Source: Tieghemiomyces parasiticus (lineage: Eukaryota; Kickxellomycota; Dimargaritomycetes; Dimargaritales; Dimargaritaceae). Taken from it: a DNA stretch of 26,133 nt. Location of the stretch: NCBI GenBank assembly GCA_027575765.1, contig JANBPT010000690.1:1-26133 (forward strand), read 5' to 3'. Made by a program: the position numbers and the translations under genes. The notes beneath the pieces were generated by a model, which searched no databases, was not told where the DNA came from, and saw only the letters and a list, made by a program, of their open reading frames with translations. This document shows positions 10,573 to 19,576 of the stretch, one piece after another (the first letter of the stretch is position 1; every line of letters begins with the position of its first letter).

Positions 10573-10584
10573 TTTTGGCGGGAA
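10573..10584 (+). promoter_or_regulatory. E2F-like site TTTTGGCGGGAA upstream of CENP-I
   Basis: The sequence TTTTGGCGGGAA is an exact textbook E2F/DP-type motif. It sits about 313 nt upstream of a mitotic/kinetochore gene and 24 nt from a CACGTG box. Early-diverging fungi are reported to retain E2F alongside SBF, which makes this plausible. One 12-mer can still occur by chance. Confidence 0.35.
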
Positions 10585-13453
10585 GGGTATCATTACAGCG
10601 AGGCAACATATGCCTTACGGTCGACCAACACGGGCATATCCATTTGAATCACTCATGGCCAACCGACTATCCCCCAGCGTGTAACTCAGCTAGGGGAACC
10701 CAGAGCGTCATGACAGACATGAACTCAATAATTACCCGATAGCAGAACATCCCGTCTGCCTGTTTACCTAAGGCCGTGGGCAGTGACCCTTAATACAAAC
10801 CGGGGCGAGAGCTGTATTTCTTACCCTACCACCCCCCCCTCCCGCCCTTCTTCTGCAGGACCGAGGTTAATCATAAGGATACCTATTAATACAGCGGATA
10901 GTGAGCCCCTCGACACTCGTTATTGTTCCGTGGTATCGGGATAACGACCACACCGCCATTCAGGCAACATTGAACATGGATAAGAATAGCGCAGCCGAGG
11001 ATCCCCCTCCTGTAACTGTGGTTATTCTCCGGTCCCTTCTCCATCAACTTCAATGAGCCGAAGCGAGGTGCCTTAGCGACGTAGGCACTGGGGTAGGTGG
11101 TCGAATAGGGATGGACATATTCAGGCCCATTGCGTCGTAATGTCTGTATACCACACCTATCCTACTTCAACCGCGGACTCCCAGGCCCATTAGAAAGAAA
11201 GCTTGGTAACGCGTTAATACCCGACGGCAACTACATTGACTAGGCTGAATCGCCCAGTTATCACTCGGCAAAACTAACCCTACATACTCCTCACTCCATA
11301 TCCTAGCTTCCGTACGATCTGTGACTCCGAAAGCCCACCACCACCCGACGAGTCGTAGGACGGTGCATCCAACCTTGACTGACCAATCCTCAGGGCTGGA
11401 CCTCCACTCTTTCCTTCACTGCCTTTGCCCAATGATTACTATGTGCCGAAGGAGCCAATCGCTTATTGTACATCGCAAAGCGATAGACCTTCCACCTAAT
11501 CGATAATTATAATAATTGCCGAATAGGTGCAGCAGGGACTATGAAATCGTACCCAGTTACATGCCAGATCATATGTGCTAACTATCGTTAAGAGTCGTGC
11601 CCATTACTACCCAGACGGCCATTAGTCCAGGGATCGCTGGGTCGCCCGAAGGTTTGTCTATCGCTGATCTGGTCGCCCTAGCGAAAGGTACCCTGGCGGA
11701 AGACGTAAAGGCTCGGTAATTAATAACGACCAGGGCCGGCGTTTCGCCAAGAGGCTAGTCTCCGGTCCTCGCCTTCAACAGAACCCAACCCGGTAACTTC
11801 TTCCCATCAAGGTCAATTAACTCCTTAACCCAATCGGCGCTTTTTGAACCGCCAACCTAACTACCTTGCCGGCAGGTCTTCACACTTGGCCCGCGATGGG
11901 GCAGCACACTACTCTCGCCTGGCCTTACCCCTCCTATAACACCTTCCTGCTGGTTGCAACGGCGAAACCCGAACCGCTCCATCCGGACCGGTATGAGGTA
12001 TTAATAGATGTGGATTACGTAGCGCGAGCGGCTCTAAGATGAGCCAGCCAAGTAGCAGCACGAATAGGAAAAAGTGTCACCCTCTGGCCCGTCCACCCCC
12101 GGTGCAGGCTCTATAATAAGAATAACACCCACAATGTACTGGAGGGAGAACGATGGAAAACGGATCGACACGCCGCGCTGCAACCACAACCAGTCTCCTT
12201 GCTTTCAACCCTTGTTCCGCTTGGGGTGTCCTAAAAAGGCAATGAAGCCTTGAGGCCTATTGGCCTAGGGGGATAATGCAAGGCCCAGAAGAATTCAAAT
12301 GCGGCCACCGTCATTTTGTCCCATTGGACTTACCCCTCCCCATGTTTTACAACCCAGCCCGCTTGCCAAATTCTATATTTATCGGGCCCATCACAGTAGC
12401 AAGTGCAGTTTTGTGTGACCTGTATTTCCCACCAATTTCACACGTTATCCATATGTGGAAGATGAGGAGCATAGCACTTGCCACGGACGGTGCCAGTCTA
12501 TCCTGGAAGGTAGCAACGACGCTCCTTACTAATAAAGAGCCGGGCGGGAGGGGGGGCAAGTGGCAGTACACTCTGGAGTGACCTGGAGTACCTGGGTATA
12601 GGCGCGGGCTATCCAGGCCCACCTGGGGAGCAACCCATCGTGCTTTTCGACCAGGTGGGAGCGATGGACAATCGCAGCGGCCTGACCTAAAGGAGTAAGT
12701 AATCCGTCAAGGATCATATAGGCGATTGGACGCGGGGCCCTCGGAGCCCATGGTTGGATAGTAAGGCTACTATTGACCATGACTTGCATCCCAACGACAG
12801 GCCGGGGCTGGGGAGTATCTATTCGGCTGAACGGCCTGGTGATATGCATTGGCCGGGTGGGGTCATGAACGAACCATTGGACGGAACGGCGACCGAACAG
12901 GAGAGGAGGAATCAACAGCGTGCGGAGTGCAGATCAGTAGAACTCAGCCGCTAATCATAGTGTCGAGTCCTTCCCTTCCACCACTCCTCTTTCACGCATC
13001 GCCGTCCGCCTTCCCCCTCCCCATTCCTCTCCAACTGCACTACCTGCTCAAGTTGTGTGGATCCCACCCCACATCCCTCAGCTCACTCCCTCCTCTGCCT
13101 TCATCCTCGCTACTATGCTCCTTGTCACGCTGCCGCGGGTGCACTGGCGGCGTGCGGATCAGACGGAGCCCTTCGGAGCAGACGGGCCAACCTCCTCTCC
13201 CCTTTGAAGCCTGGTGGCTGGGTACCCATTTCCACCTCCGTCCAGGCTGGGCGCTGGCTCGGGGCCTCCATATCTTCCGCCTGGTGAGAGAAGAGGAGAG
13301 AACGAGGAGAGGAGGAGGCGCGGCAGGTGCTGCATTTTGGCCTGCGCTATTCCAGGTGTCGACCTTTCTCCCCTTCATTATCTACCCAAACAGAGGGCCC
13401 ATCCTCGCCCAGTCCTTCGCCTCGCCATTCCCCTGACTCAACCACCAACTCTG

Positions 13454-13479
13454 CCAATCCTTTCTGGTCTATATAAACC
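13454..13479 (+). promoter_or_regulatory. Distal CCAAT plus TATA pair upstream of tyrosinase
   Basis: CCAAT at 13454-13458 is followed by TCTATATAAAC at about 13469-13479, roughly 470 nt before the tyrosinase ATG. If used, it would give a long leader or one carrying an intron. Confidence 0.35.
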
Positions 13480-13653
13480 GACCATCAGTCGCCACAGCCT
13501 TATGGTCCCCCCTTTTTTATAGCCAGCCACCGCTTATCGCCACCTACCAGTGCACCTTTATCGTTAGCATTCCATAATACCTTGACGCTTAATAGTTTTA
13601 CCCGCCACTCTCCACCGGCTTCTTTCTCATGCCCCTTTCTTAGTGCCCCCGAA

Positions 13654-13719
13654 CCAATCACCTCGCTTTGGAATTCCTTCGACCCTCCGACCTCCTTGGG
13701 GTTTCGCCACTATTTAAGT
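13654..13719 (+). promoter_or_regulatory. Proximal CCAAT plus TATA-like core promoter of tyrosinase
   Basis: CCAAT at 13654-13658 is followed about 50 bp later by CTATTTAAGTA at 13710-13719. The element lies about 230 nt upstream of the ATG within a pyrimidine-rich strand, a common arrangement for strongly expressed fungal genes. This is the more likely of the two core promoters. Confidence 0.4.
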
Positions 13720-13947
13720 ATCCGCATTTCCCTGCGTATTAATCCACTTTGACCACTCACACTCCCCTCCTGCGTGTGTATTACGACGTACTGTCCAACG
13801 CTGGCGCTTGCAGTCTGTACCGTTATACCTTCCTCGCTTCCTTGTAACCAGTTTTACCCATTAATTTCCGACGACTTTGATAGCGTCAGCTTACTTTAAA
13901 CTCCCTTCCCAGACCATATTCCACTCCTCCTTCTACACCTGCCCAAT

Positions 13948-15960
13948 ATGAAGGTCAGCTCCGTCTTTTTCATTGCCGCCGCCTCGGTGTTTTCCGTCGC
14001 CCTGGCCAACAACAGCTGCACCAGCATCCGCTACCGCAAGGAAATCCACGACCTGTCCCAACAGGAGGTCACGGATTTAATCGACGCCATGCTGGAGCTT
14101 AAGAACCGCCCGTCCAAGGCCGATCCGTCCGTTACCATGTGGGACGATTTTGCTATCCGTCACGCCAAATACCACCAGCCCACACACGACCACGACATGT
14201 TCCTGCCGTACCATCGTCTGTTCACGCTGGATCTCGAGGACGCCCTGCGCACCATCAAGCCCGCCCTTACCATGCCGTACTGGAATGCACCCTACGACGC
14301 CTACGCGCCCTTCACCAGCGCCATCTGGCAGATCATTGGCCAGTCCCAGCTGGAAACCGACGGTACGGCCGGGTGCGTCCCCAACGGCCCCTTCAGCAGC
14401 TGGAAGGCCACCTACCCCGACAAGACCGACTGTGTCCGCCGTGGGTTCAACCCCACCGCCCCCGTCACTCAGCGCCTGTGGAATCAGGAAGAGGTGGCTG
14501 GCATGATCCGGACCAACGGTGACTTCGCCAAGATGCGCCAGAGCATTGAGTACGGTATCCACGGCCAGATGCACAACATTGGCACCACCCCCGGCACCAT
14601 GTCTAACATGTACTCGCCGTTCGATGTGCTCTTCTTCTTCACGCACTCCTACATTGAATACCTGTGGGTTAGCTTCCAGAAGGCCGAGGACAAGGAATTC
14701 AAGAGCTACCCGGACCTCAACGCTATGATTCCGTACTACAACGTGCCCGTGAGCGCTGTGATGGACTACACCCAGTACTGCTACGATTACTACCTCCCCA
14801 ACCAGGCTGGTATGGGTGACAACACCAACAACAACAACACGTCGTCCTCCATGGGCTCGGCCACCACCTCGGAGTCTGTTTCCGCTACTGTGTCGATCAC
14901 TACCTCCGCCTCGAACTCGATTCTGACCTCCACCGGTGTGGCTACCACCACTGCTTCCGCCACCGGCTCTGAATCCACTTCTGCCTCGGTCTCCGCTACT
15001 GACTCTGCTTCTGCCTCGGTCTCCGCTACTGACTCTGCTTCTGCCTCGGTCTCCGCTACCGGCTCTGACTCTGCTTCTGCCTCGGTCTCCGCTACTGGCT
15101 CTGACTCTGCCTCAGTCTCCTTTACTGGCTCCGACTCTGCCTCGGTCTCTGCTACCGGCTCTGACTCTGCTTCTGCTTCGGTCTCCGCTCCCGGCTCTGA
15201 CTCCGCCTCCTCTGTGATCTCCTCTTCATCCCTGACCTACGATGTTACCCCCACGGCCTCGATGTCCAACAACTCGACCGTGCCCACTGGTGTCGAGACC
15301 GGCCGCGATGCCCCTGTCCCGACTAGCACGCCTGAGACCTGTACTACTTACCCCAAGTACAGTGCCCCGGTGAACAACAACCTTCCTATGATCCAGCCCG
15401 ATCCCACGTGGGCCAAGATGAACGGTCTGACTGCAGACAAGATGCAGGCCCTTAACGCCCAGCTCCGTGTCGTTCAGGAGTCTATCCAGGCTAAGCTGGC
15501 CAGCCACGAGCCCGTCTACGCTGCTGGTTGGTCCCCTAGCGGTTCCACCAATGGCCTCCAGATCGCTGTCGCCCCCGCCGTCCCGGCCGTGACTACTACT
15601 AACGAGGTGATCACCATTAACAGCAACAACAGCAACAACGGTAACAACAACACCCCGGCCGTCACCGTCATCACTCAGACCATTGGTGGCTCGACCTCCT
15701 CCTCCACCGCCGACTCATTTAACGAGCTGCTCAGCCAGATCGTGACCGCTCACCAGAACGATGTCTCCAAGATCATTGTCCACCTCGACATTAGCCAGGC
15801 CGACCTCGCTGCCACCCCCATCAGCACCATCATGGACCTCATTCACAGCGCTAATCTCGACTCCGCCGTGATCAATGTCTTGACTGGCCTCTTCAACCAG
15901 ATCGTCGGTGCCATCAATAGCGGTATCACCGATATCACCGTCGACGTGACCTTTCTGTAA
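13948..15960 (+). CDS. Secreted tyrosinase with Ser/Thr repeat linker and extra C-terminal domain
   Basis: Type-3 dicopper phenol oxidase (monophenol to o-quinone, melanin or wall cross-linking), intronless, 670 aa. Residues 1-20 (MKVSSVFFIAAASVFSVALA) are a signal peptide. The core spans about 21-285. CuA: His72 or His76, His80 and His89 in HDHDMFLPYHRLF, then Glu97. CuB: His205 and His209 in GIHGQMHNIG, then His233 in DVLFFFTHSYIEYLW. The CuB signature normally reads D-P-x-F-x3-H-x3-D; here Val227 replaces Pro and Glu237 replaces Asp. There is no Cys two residues before His80, so the thioether bridge of ascomycete tyrosinases is absent. Cys143/Cys162 may pair. Residues about 290-460 are Ser/Thr/Asn-rich with a SASVSATGSD tandem repeat, likely O-glycosylated. 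Residues 461-670 form a separate, unassigned C-terminal region with an Asn-rich spacer (558-568). There is no GPI tail, so the product is probably secreted or wall-associated. Codon third positions are strongly C/G. Confidence 0.95.
   Translation: MKVSSVFFIAAASVFSVALANNSCTSIRYRKEIHDLSQQEVTDLIDAMLELKNRPSKADPSVTMWDDFAIRHAKYHQPTHDHDMFLPYHRLFTLDLEDALRTIKPALTMPYWNAPYDAYAPFTSAIWQIIGQSQLETDGTAGCVPNGPFSSWKATYPDKTDCVRRGFNPTAPVTQRLWNQEEVAGMIRTNGDFAKMRQSIEYGIHGQMHNIGTTPGTMSNMYSPFDVLFFFTHSYIEYLWVSFQKAEDKEFKSYPDLNAMIPYYNVPVSAVMDYTQYCYDYYLPNQAGMGDNTNNNNTSSSMGSATTSESVSATVSITTSASNSILTSTGVATTTASATGSESTSASVSATDSASASVSATDSASASVSATGSDSASASVSATGSDSASVSFTGSDSASVSATGSDSASASVSAPGSDSASSVISSSSLTYDVTPTASMSNNSTVPTGVETGRDAPVPTSTPETCTTYPKYSAPVNNNLPMIQPDPTWAKMNGLTADKMQALNAQLRVVQESIQAKLASHEPVYAAGWSPSGSTNGLQIAVAPAVPAVTTTNEVITINSNNSNNGNNNTPAVTVITQTIGGSTSSSTADSFNELLSQIVTAHQNDVSKIIVHLDISQADLAATPISTIMDLIHSANLDSAVINVLTGLFNQIVGAINSGITDITVDVTFL
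14968..15210 (+). repeat. Coding minisatellite in the tyrosinase linker
   Basis: Degenerate in-frame tandem units encode SASVSATD (24 bp) or SASVSATGSD (30 bp), with shortened SASVSATGSD variants and one SFT and one SAP variant. About eight units span residues 341-421. Units are multiples of three, so copy-number change would keep the frame. Confidence 0.85.
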
Positions 15961-16897
15961 AGAGTGTTGACGATGCGCTGTTAATCATTCCTCCCGCCTT
16001 CCCCACACACACACACTTTCCCTCCGATAGTTTAGTAATAGGGTTTCAAAGTTGGCACACTCAACCCCGACTCAATTCCCTTCCCCCCGAATTCTGACAT
16101 GTTAGGTACCTATTACGTATTATCTTTATTCTAGCTGAAATGACCTGCGTTAGTTTTATAGGGTGACTCCTTTAGTAAAGCCCCAATCTGCGCATTTTAA
16201 CAAACACCCATCCAATGTTGTAGGAACTGTAGAGGGCTGGTATAACTTTGTGGTGTCCGACCAAGTAAGGAAATCTAGGAGAATGCTGGCGTGTGGTAAG
16301 CGACGAGCGAGACGCAACTGTGGAGACGAAAGGAGTTTTCTATTCACCATTCTCTCCGTAGCGCAGAGTCGTATGGCTAAGGTGTATTGCTGGTTGTATT
16401 GTACATGGTGTCTACTAGAGGTCTGCGCTGGCATGGAAAGATGGGAAGGGGCTACATAGACCAATTTAACTAAGGCTAATGTGTAGCCCAAAATCCACTG
16501 GCGGGGTAGTTGATTAGCCCACCATGGGAAATCACGTGGTCAAATTTCGATGTCGAGACCGCCGCCTAAATGCACTCAGTTGACCATGGATTACTATGCC
16601 CTCATTCTTTTTTTTTTTTCTTCTTCGATGCCCTCTAATCATCGAGCCGCACTTACTACTGGCGAGCATCTAGCTCTTCACTCTCCATCCCAACCTCAAA
16701 GGCCTCTTCCTACGCTCAGTCAGCAAATTTTCTCGTCCCCCTCCCCTAGTTCCAACGTACCTATTCATTGGCAGGGTTATACCCATCGCATCCCACACTT
16801 CACCATATTTACCCAGCTGTGCTGCCCGCCGTTGCTTCTCGCTTATTGCCCACAACTCCACCCGCCGTCGCCACCATTTTAACCTGATTTATCCGCC
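15961..16897. other. Intergenic region between tyrosinase and the small ORF
   Basis: 937 bp containing the tyrosinase 3' UTR, a (CA)6 run at 16004-16016 and the promoter/leader of the next gene. An ATCACGTG E-box at 16531-16538 and a T-rich tract near 16608-16622 precede a pyrimidine-rich leader. An ORF at 16550-16882 covers the leader, but its composition is that of an untranslated pyrimidine tract. Confidence 0.4.
16004..16016. repeat. (CA)6 microsatellite
   Basis: A pure CA run lies in the tyrosinase 3' flank. Confidence 0.8.
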
Positions 16898-17146
16898 ATG
16901 TCTGGAGTCCGGCCACCCCGCCCCATGGAGGTTGAGCTGCTGTCTGAAGAGCCGCTTTCACATGAGGAGGCCGCTAAGCGTCTGCGCAAGTTTCTCAAGC
17001 GGAACGTCAAGAGCCAGGACCTGCCCATCACGACCCTGCACCAGCTGGAACAGCTCCACCAGGCCCTGGCATCCCACGTGCCGGTCACTTCCGGGCAGTC
17101 CGCCAAGAAACACCGCGAGCCAGAGGGTAGTGACGAGGAGGAATAG
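16898..17146 (+). CDS. Small acidic-tailed protein, possibly RNA polymerase I A14-like
   Basis: This 82 aa ORF is intronless. I do not recognise it with certainty. It looks real: ATG in a GCC context (CCGCCATGT), a pyrimidine-rich leader, an AATAAA 28 nt after the stop, and low-bias amino acid use. Residues about 10-35 (MEVELLSEEPLSHEEAAKRL onward) read as a short beta/loop followed by an amphipathic helix. Residues 44-59 (TTLHQLEQLHQALASH) form a second helix. The tail SAKKHREPEGSDEEE is basic then acidic, with a CK2-like SDEEE. The order beta segment, helix, spacer, [LI]xQLxxLxxxL helix, charged tail recalls the Rpb4-like small subunit A14/Ker1 of RNA polymerase I. This is a resemblance of pattern, not a domain hit. 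Another small nuclear or nucleolar protein is equally possible. It converges with the ceramidase gene 206 bp away. Confidence 0.65.
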   Translation: MSGVRPPRPMEVELLSEEPLSHEEAAKRLRKFLKRNVKSQDLPITTLHQLEQLHQALASHVPVTSGQSAKKHREPEGSDEEE

Positions 17147-17173
17147 GACTACAGTTGTAAACGCCCTGATGAC

Positions 17174-17179
17174 AATAAA
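17174..17179 (+). terminator. AATAAA polyadenylation signal of the small ORF
   Basis: AATAAA lies about 28 nt after the stop at 17146, supporting the small ORF as a transcribed gene. Confidence 0.6.
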
Positions 17180-17352
17180 CGAAAAACCCAGGCAGTATAC
17201 AGCTGCTGATGTATTTATGCTTGAGATTAGTAATTTTGTAAGTGTACAAGTGGTGGGCGTTTAAAACGCGTGGAGGGCTATATTATCGCCACCTTCCCCC
17301 ATCCCACCGCGTCTAACCAGCACCCCACATGTATCAGACCCTTCCAGACGGC

Positions 17353-18168
17353 TCAATCGTGATACCCTTTCATTGGAGCTAGGATGACCTCTGGCAGGAT
17401 GCACCAGCGGTAGCGGATGAGCGGCTCACGGTGCTTACGGAGTTGATCGTCAAATACGAGGAAGGTACACAAGTAGTAGAACCCGAGGGACACGAAGACG
17501 TGCCACCAGGCGTGGAGTTGTAGGTTGAATGGTAGCCAGGACCTTAGCCCGCCGTCGACATAGGGACAAAAACAGGTATCTACGAGCCAACACAGGCAGG
17601 CGACTAGAAACAGGCCGAACCCCTTACGAGCGAGCCCTGCGGTCACGGGGTGCGTTCGGCGGCGCTCCAAGTAAACCCGCACGATCATGACCAAACACAG
17701 CAGCTGGACGGTATCGTAGACCAAGTGGAAGGTGATAAACTGGACCAGGCCGCTGGTGAGGGTCACCGCACAGGTGGCCGTCGCGGTGAGCAGGGCGAAC
17801 AGCCACGGGAGGCCCCCGTGGGTGACTCCGTGGACGGACCGGAGGATGCAGTACGTGCTGTAACTAATGACCCAGACCATCGGCAGCTCGTCCATCATTT
17901 GGGTGCTGTGTTTGAGTGTGGCGTGGAACAATACGCTGCCAATGCCCACTACGGCAATGAGGCGAAACACCCGTCGAAACCGCGCATCCTGGGCTACCAA
18001 GGGTGTGCGGGCACCAAACTCGCCAAAGAAGATCATGGCGAGGGAGGACAAGGTGTTGTAAAACTCGACCACGTAGCGCGATACCTCGTAGTTCTCCTCG
18101 CACCAGTCCACCGACGCTGTGTGCGGATGCCAATAGGCATGGGCGGATCCCCCACTGACAGGGTCCAT
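17353..18168 (-). CDS. YPC1: Alkaline ceramidase (ACER/Ypc1/Ydc1 family)
   Basis: Seven-transmembrane ER/Golgi amidase that hydrolyses ceramide (phytoceramide or dihydroceramide in yeasts) to sphingoid base and fatty acid. Single exon, 271 aa, the normal family length. The N-terminal calcium-site cluster is intact: Asp21, Trp22, Glu24, Asn26 (DWCEEN) and Glu35. The catalytic zinc site is complete: Ser78 and His82 in GSVLFHATL, Asp93 in MMDELPM, and His219/His223 in LHAWWH. Hydrophobic segments lie at about 38-48, 68-84, 96-112, 121-137, 140-163, 184-200 and 219-238. The ATG at 18168 opens MDPVSGGSAHAYWHPHTASV, like the family start that leads into GYWGP..ST-type sequence. Whether it prefers phytoceramide or dihydroceramide cannot be read from sequence. 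It faces the small ORF tail-to-tail. Confidence 0.96.
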   Translation of the reverse strand: MDPVSGGSAHAYWHPHTASVDWCEENYEVSRYVVEFYNTLSSLAMIFFGEFGARTPLVAQDARFRRVFRLIAVVGIGSVLFHATLKHSTQMMDELPMVWVISYSTYCILRSVHGVTHGGLPWLFALLTATATCAVTLTSGLVQFITFHLVYDTVQLLCLVMIVRVYLERRRTHPVTAGLARKGFGLFLVACLCWLVDTCFCPYVDGGLRSWLPFNLQLHAWWHVFVSLGFYYLCTFLVFDDQLRKHREPLIRYRWCILPEVILAPMKGYHD

Positions 18169-19128
18169 GGCCTTATGGGAGCTAGGCGGCAGGGAAGGTA
18201 GGGGAGGACGGGGTGGATATCGAGCACGGTCGGTGGGCGGATTGATTGTTCAGGGAGGGAGGAGAATGAGGGGTACTGGAATGGTAGTTTGTTAAGCGGC
18301 CAGTGCAGGTAACCCCTGAACGGGCGGAAGAGGTAAGACCGTCGACTAATGGCTGCCCGGACTGCTAACGAGGATGTGACTTTGGAAAGAATTGAGCTCC
18401 TCCCTACGCCTTGGAAAAAGGTTAGAAAGGGGGATAGGGTCGGAAAAAAAAAGAATGTAATACCAATAGCTTCAAAGGAAGAGAGAGCTGTGAAAGGTGT
18501 CAGGGTAAAAACCTAGGATACCCAACCTGGCCTGAACAGCAGGATCCATTGGCCAGGTAAGGTACGAGAGACGGGTCACCTCCCTCCCCCCTCCCTACGG
18601 TAAGACGTAAGCAGTGGGGCGGAGTAACACCCATAGCCTCTCCAGCTTTCACATAGCCTTACACTCCCACATGCCAACGTATGAGGAACCGCCCCCTCCC
18701 CTAAAAGGCAAAATGAGACGAGATCGCTCCGGGTAGGGATAATGACAGGGTGATTGGCGGGGATATCCCGCAGTTGTCGTTGCTTTTGAAGGAACGAAAT
18801 ATTTAGGATCGATGAGCCCACGCAGCACCCAATATGTAATAGCCTCAGTCGAGTTTTCCTTAGACTTGAGGGGAGAGGTCGAGATTGACTGGGTATCCTC
18901 ACTCTCCCCATACCTTCTTCCCCTCCCTAGTCGCCTACACTATGGGATTTCTTCATTTAACGTGAACAGCCTTACGGGCGTGATTGCTGCTGAAACCGCC
19001 CCTGTGTCTAACCTGGACTAAGACTGACACTGTCTGGACTCCGTCAACCCCATTGCTCAACCAAGACGTCATAGGACATTATATTTGGCGAGGCTATTCA
19101 AACGCAGGGTAGGGAGAGAGGGAAGGAG

Positions 19129-19144
19129 GAGAGAGAGAGAGAGA
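19129..19144. repeat. (GA)8 microsatellite
   Basis: A pure GA run follows GGAAGGAG purine-rich sequence. Confidence 0.8.
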
Positions 19145-19460
19145 TCTTATCTGCTAATCCAATCGGCGTAATTATGGCGATAGCACTTTACCAATTTATG
19201 ACATTAATAGAACGAGGAGCGAATAGCACGAATGAATGGTGTATGTATATATATAGCGTAACGAACAGATCAGCAGGCCCAAGCTAAAGACGCCTTTCTG
19301 CTACGTATCAGTGAGTAAAACAGCGACCGACTATAGTATGCCATGGAGGCTATTGGACAACAGTAGACAGAGGAGGTGCTAAATCGAATGTTGATGTATA
19401 TGGGGCGCGAGAAGTAAGCTAGGCAGTGGAGCACGCCTGGAAACTATATAAAGCCAATAA

Positions 19461-19475
19461 ATAGATAGATAGATA
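19461..19475. repeat. (ATAG)n tetranucleotide repeat
   Basis: Nearly four copies of ATAG lie in the 3' flank of the large GPI-protein gene. Confidence 0.75.
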
Positions 19476-19576
19476 TCTAGTGCTAGAAGAGTTGACGAAA
19501 GGGAGACCAGGAGCCAGCGATACACATACTGGGTACCGGCTGAATATAAGTTTGACCAAAGGGCATTAACCTGATC

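Larger units (their letters stand above)
10261..13947. other. 3.7 kb gene-free stretch between CENP-I and tyrosinase (divergent)
   Basis: This is the longest stretch without a convincing gene. The left part (10261-10600) should be the CENP-I promoter. From about 10600 to 12300 stop codons are frequent in all frames, the composition is mixed, and I see no repeat, tRNA box pair or transposon domain. From about 12950 to 13947 the + strand turns strongly pyrimidine-rich with CCAAT and TATA-like elements and is read as the tyrosinase promoter and leader. A purine-rich island (about 13284-13320) interrupts it. Longer ORFs at 12276-13436 are low-complexity or start at non-ATG codons. A short multi-exon gene or ncRNA cannot be excluded. 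Confidence 0.45.
18169..19576. other. Intergenic region upstream of the ceramidase
   Basis: 1.4 kb between the ceramidase start and the GPI-protein stop, both on the - strand. The left part should be the ceramidase promoter. It holds an A9 run near 18445, a (GA)8 run at 19129-19144, a TATA-alternating stretch near 19235-19247 and a (GATA)n run at 19461-19475. No ORF looks coding. Confidence 0.4.

Noticed and set aside
12529..12915. 128-codon - strand ORF (Arg/Pro/Ile mixed composition)
   Set aside because: I recognise no domain, other frames overlap it, and no splice or promoter context supports it. I kept it only as a possible exon of an unknown gene.
12849..13436. 195-codon + strand ORF upstream of tyrosinase
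   Set aside because: It begins at TTG, not ATG, and its Ser/Pro/Leu runs come from a pyrimidine-rich promoter tract.
14077..14646. 189-codon - strand ORF inside the tyrosinase
   Set aside because: It lies opposite the conserved copper-binding core. It is a GC3-driven shadow with no independent support.
16550..16882. 110-codon ORF just upstream of the small acidic-tailed gene
   Set aside because: It is low-complexity, T- and C-rich sequence typical of a leader, ending just before the better-supported ATG at 16898.
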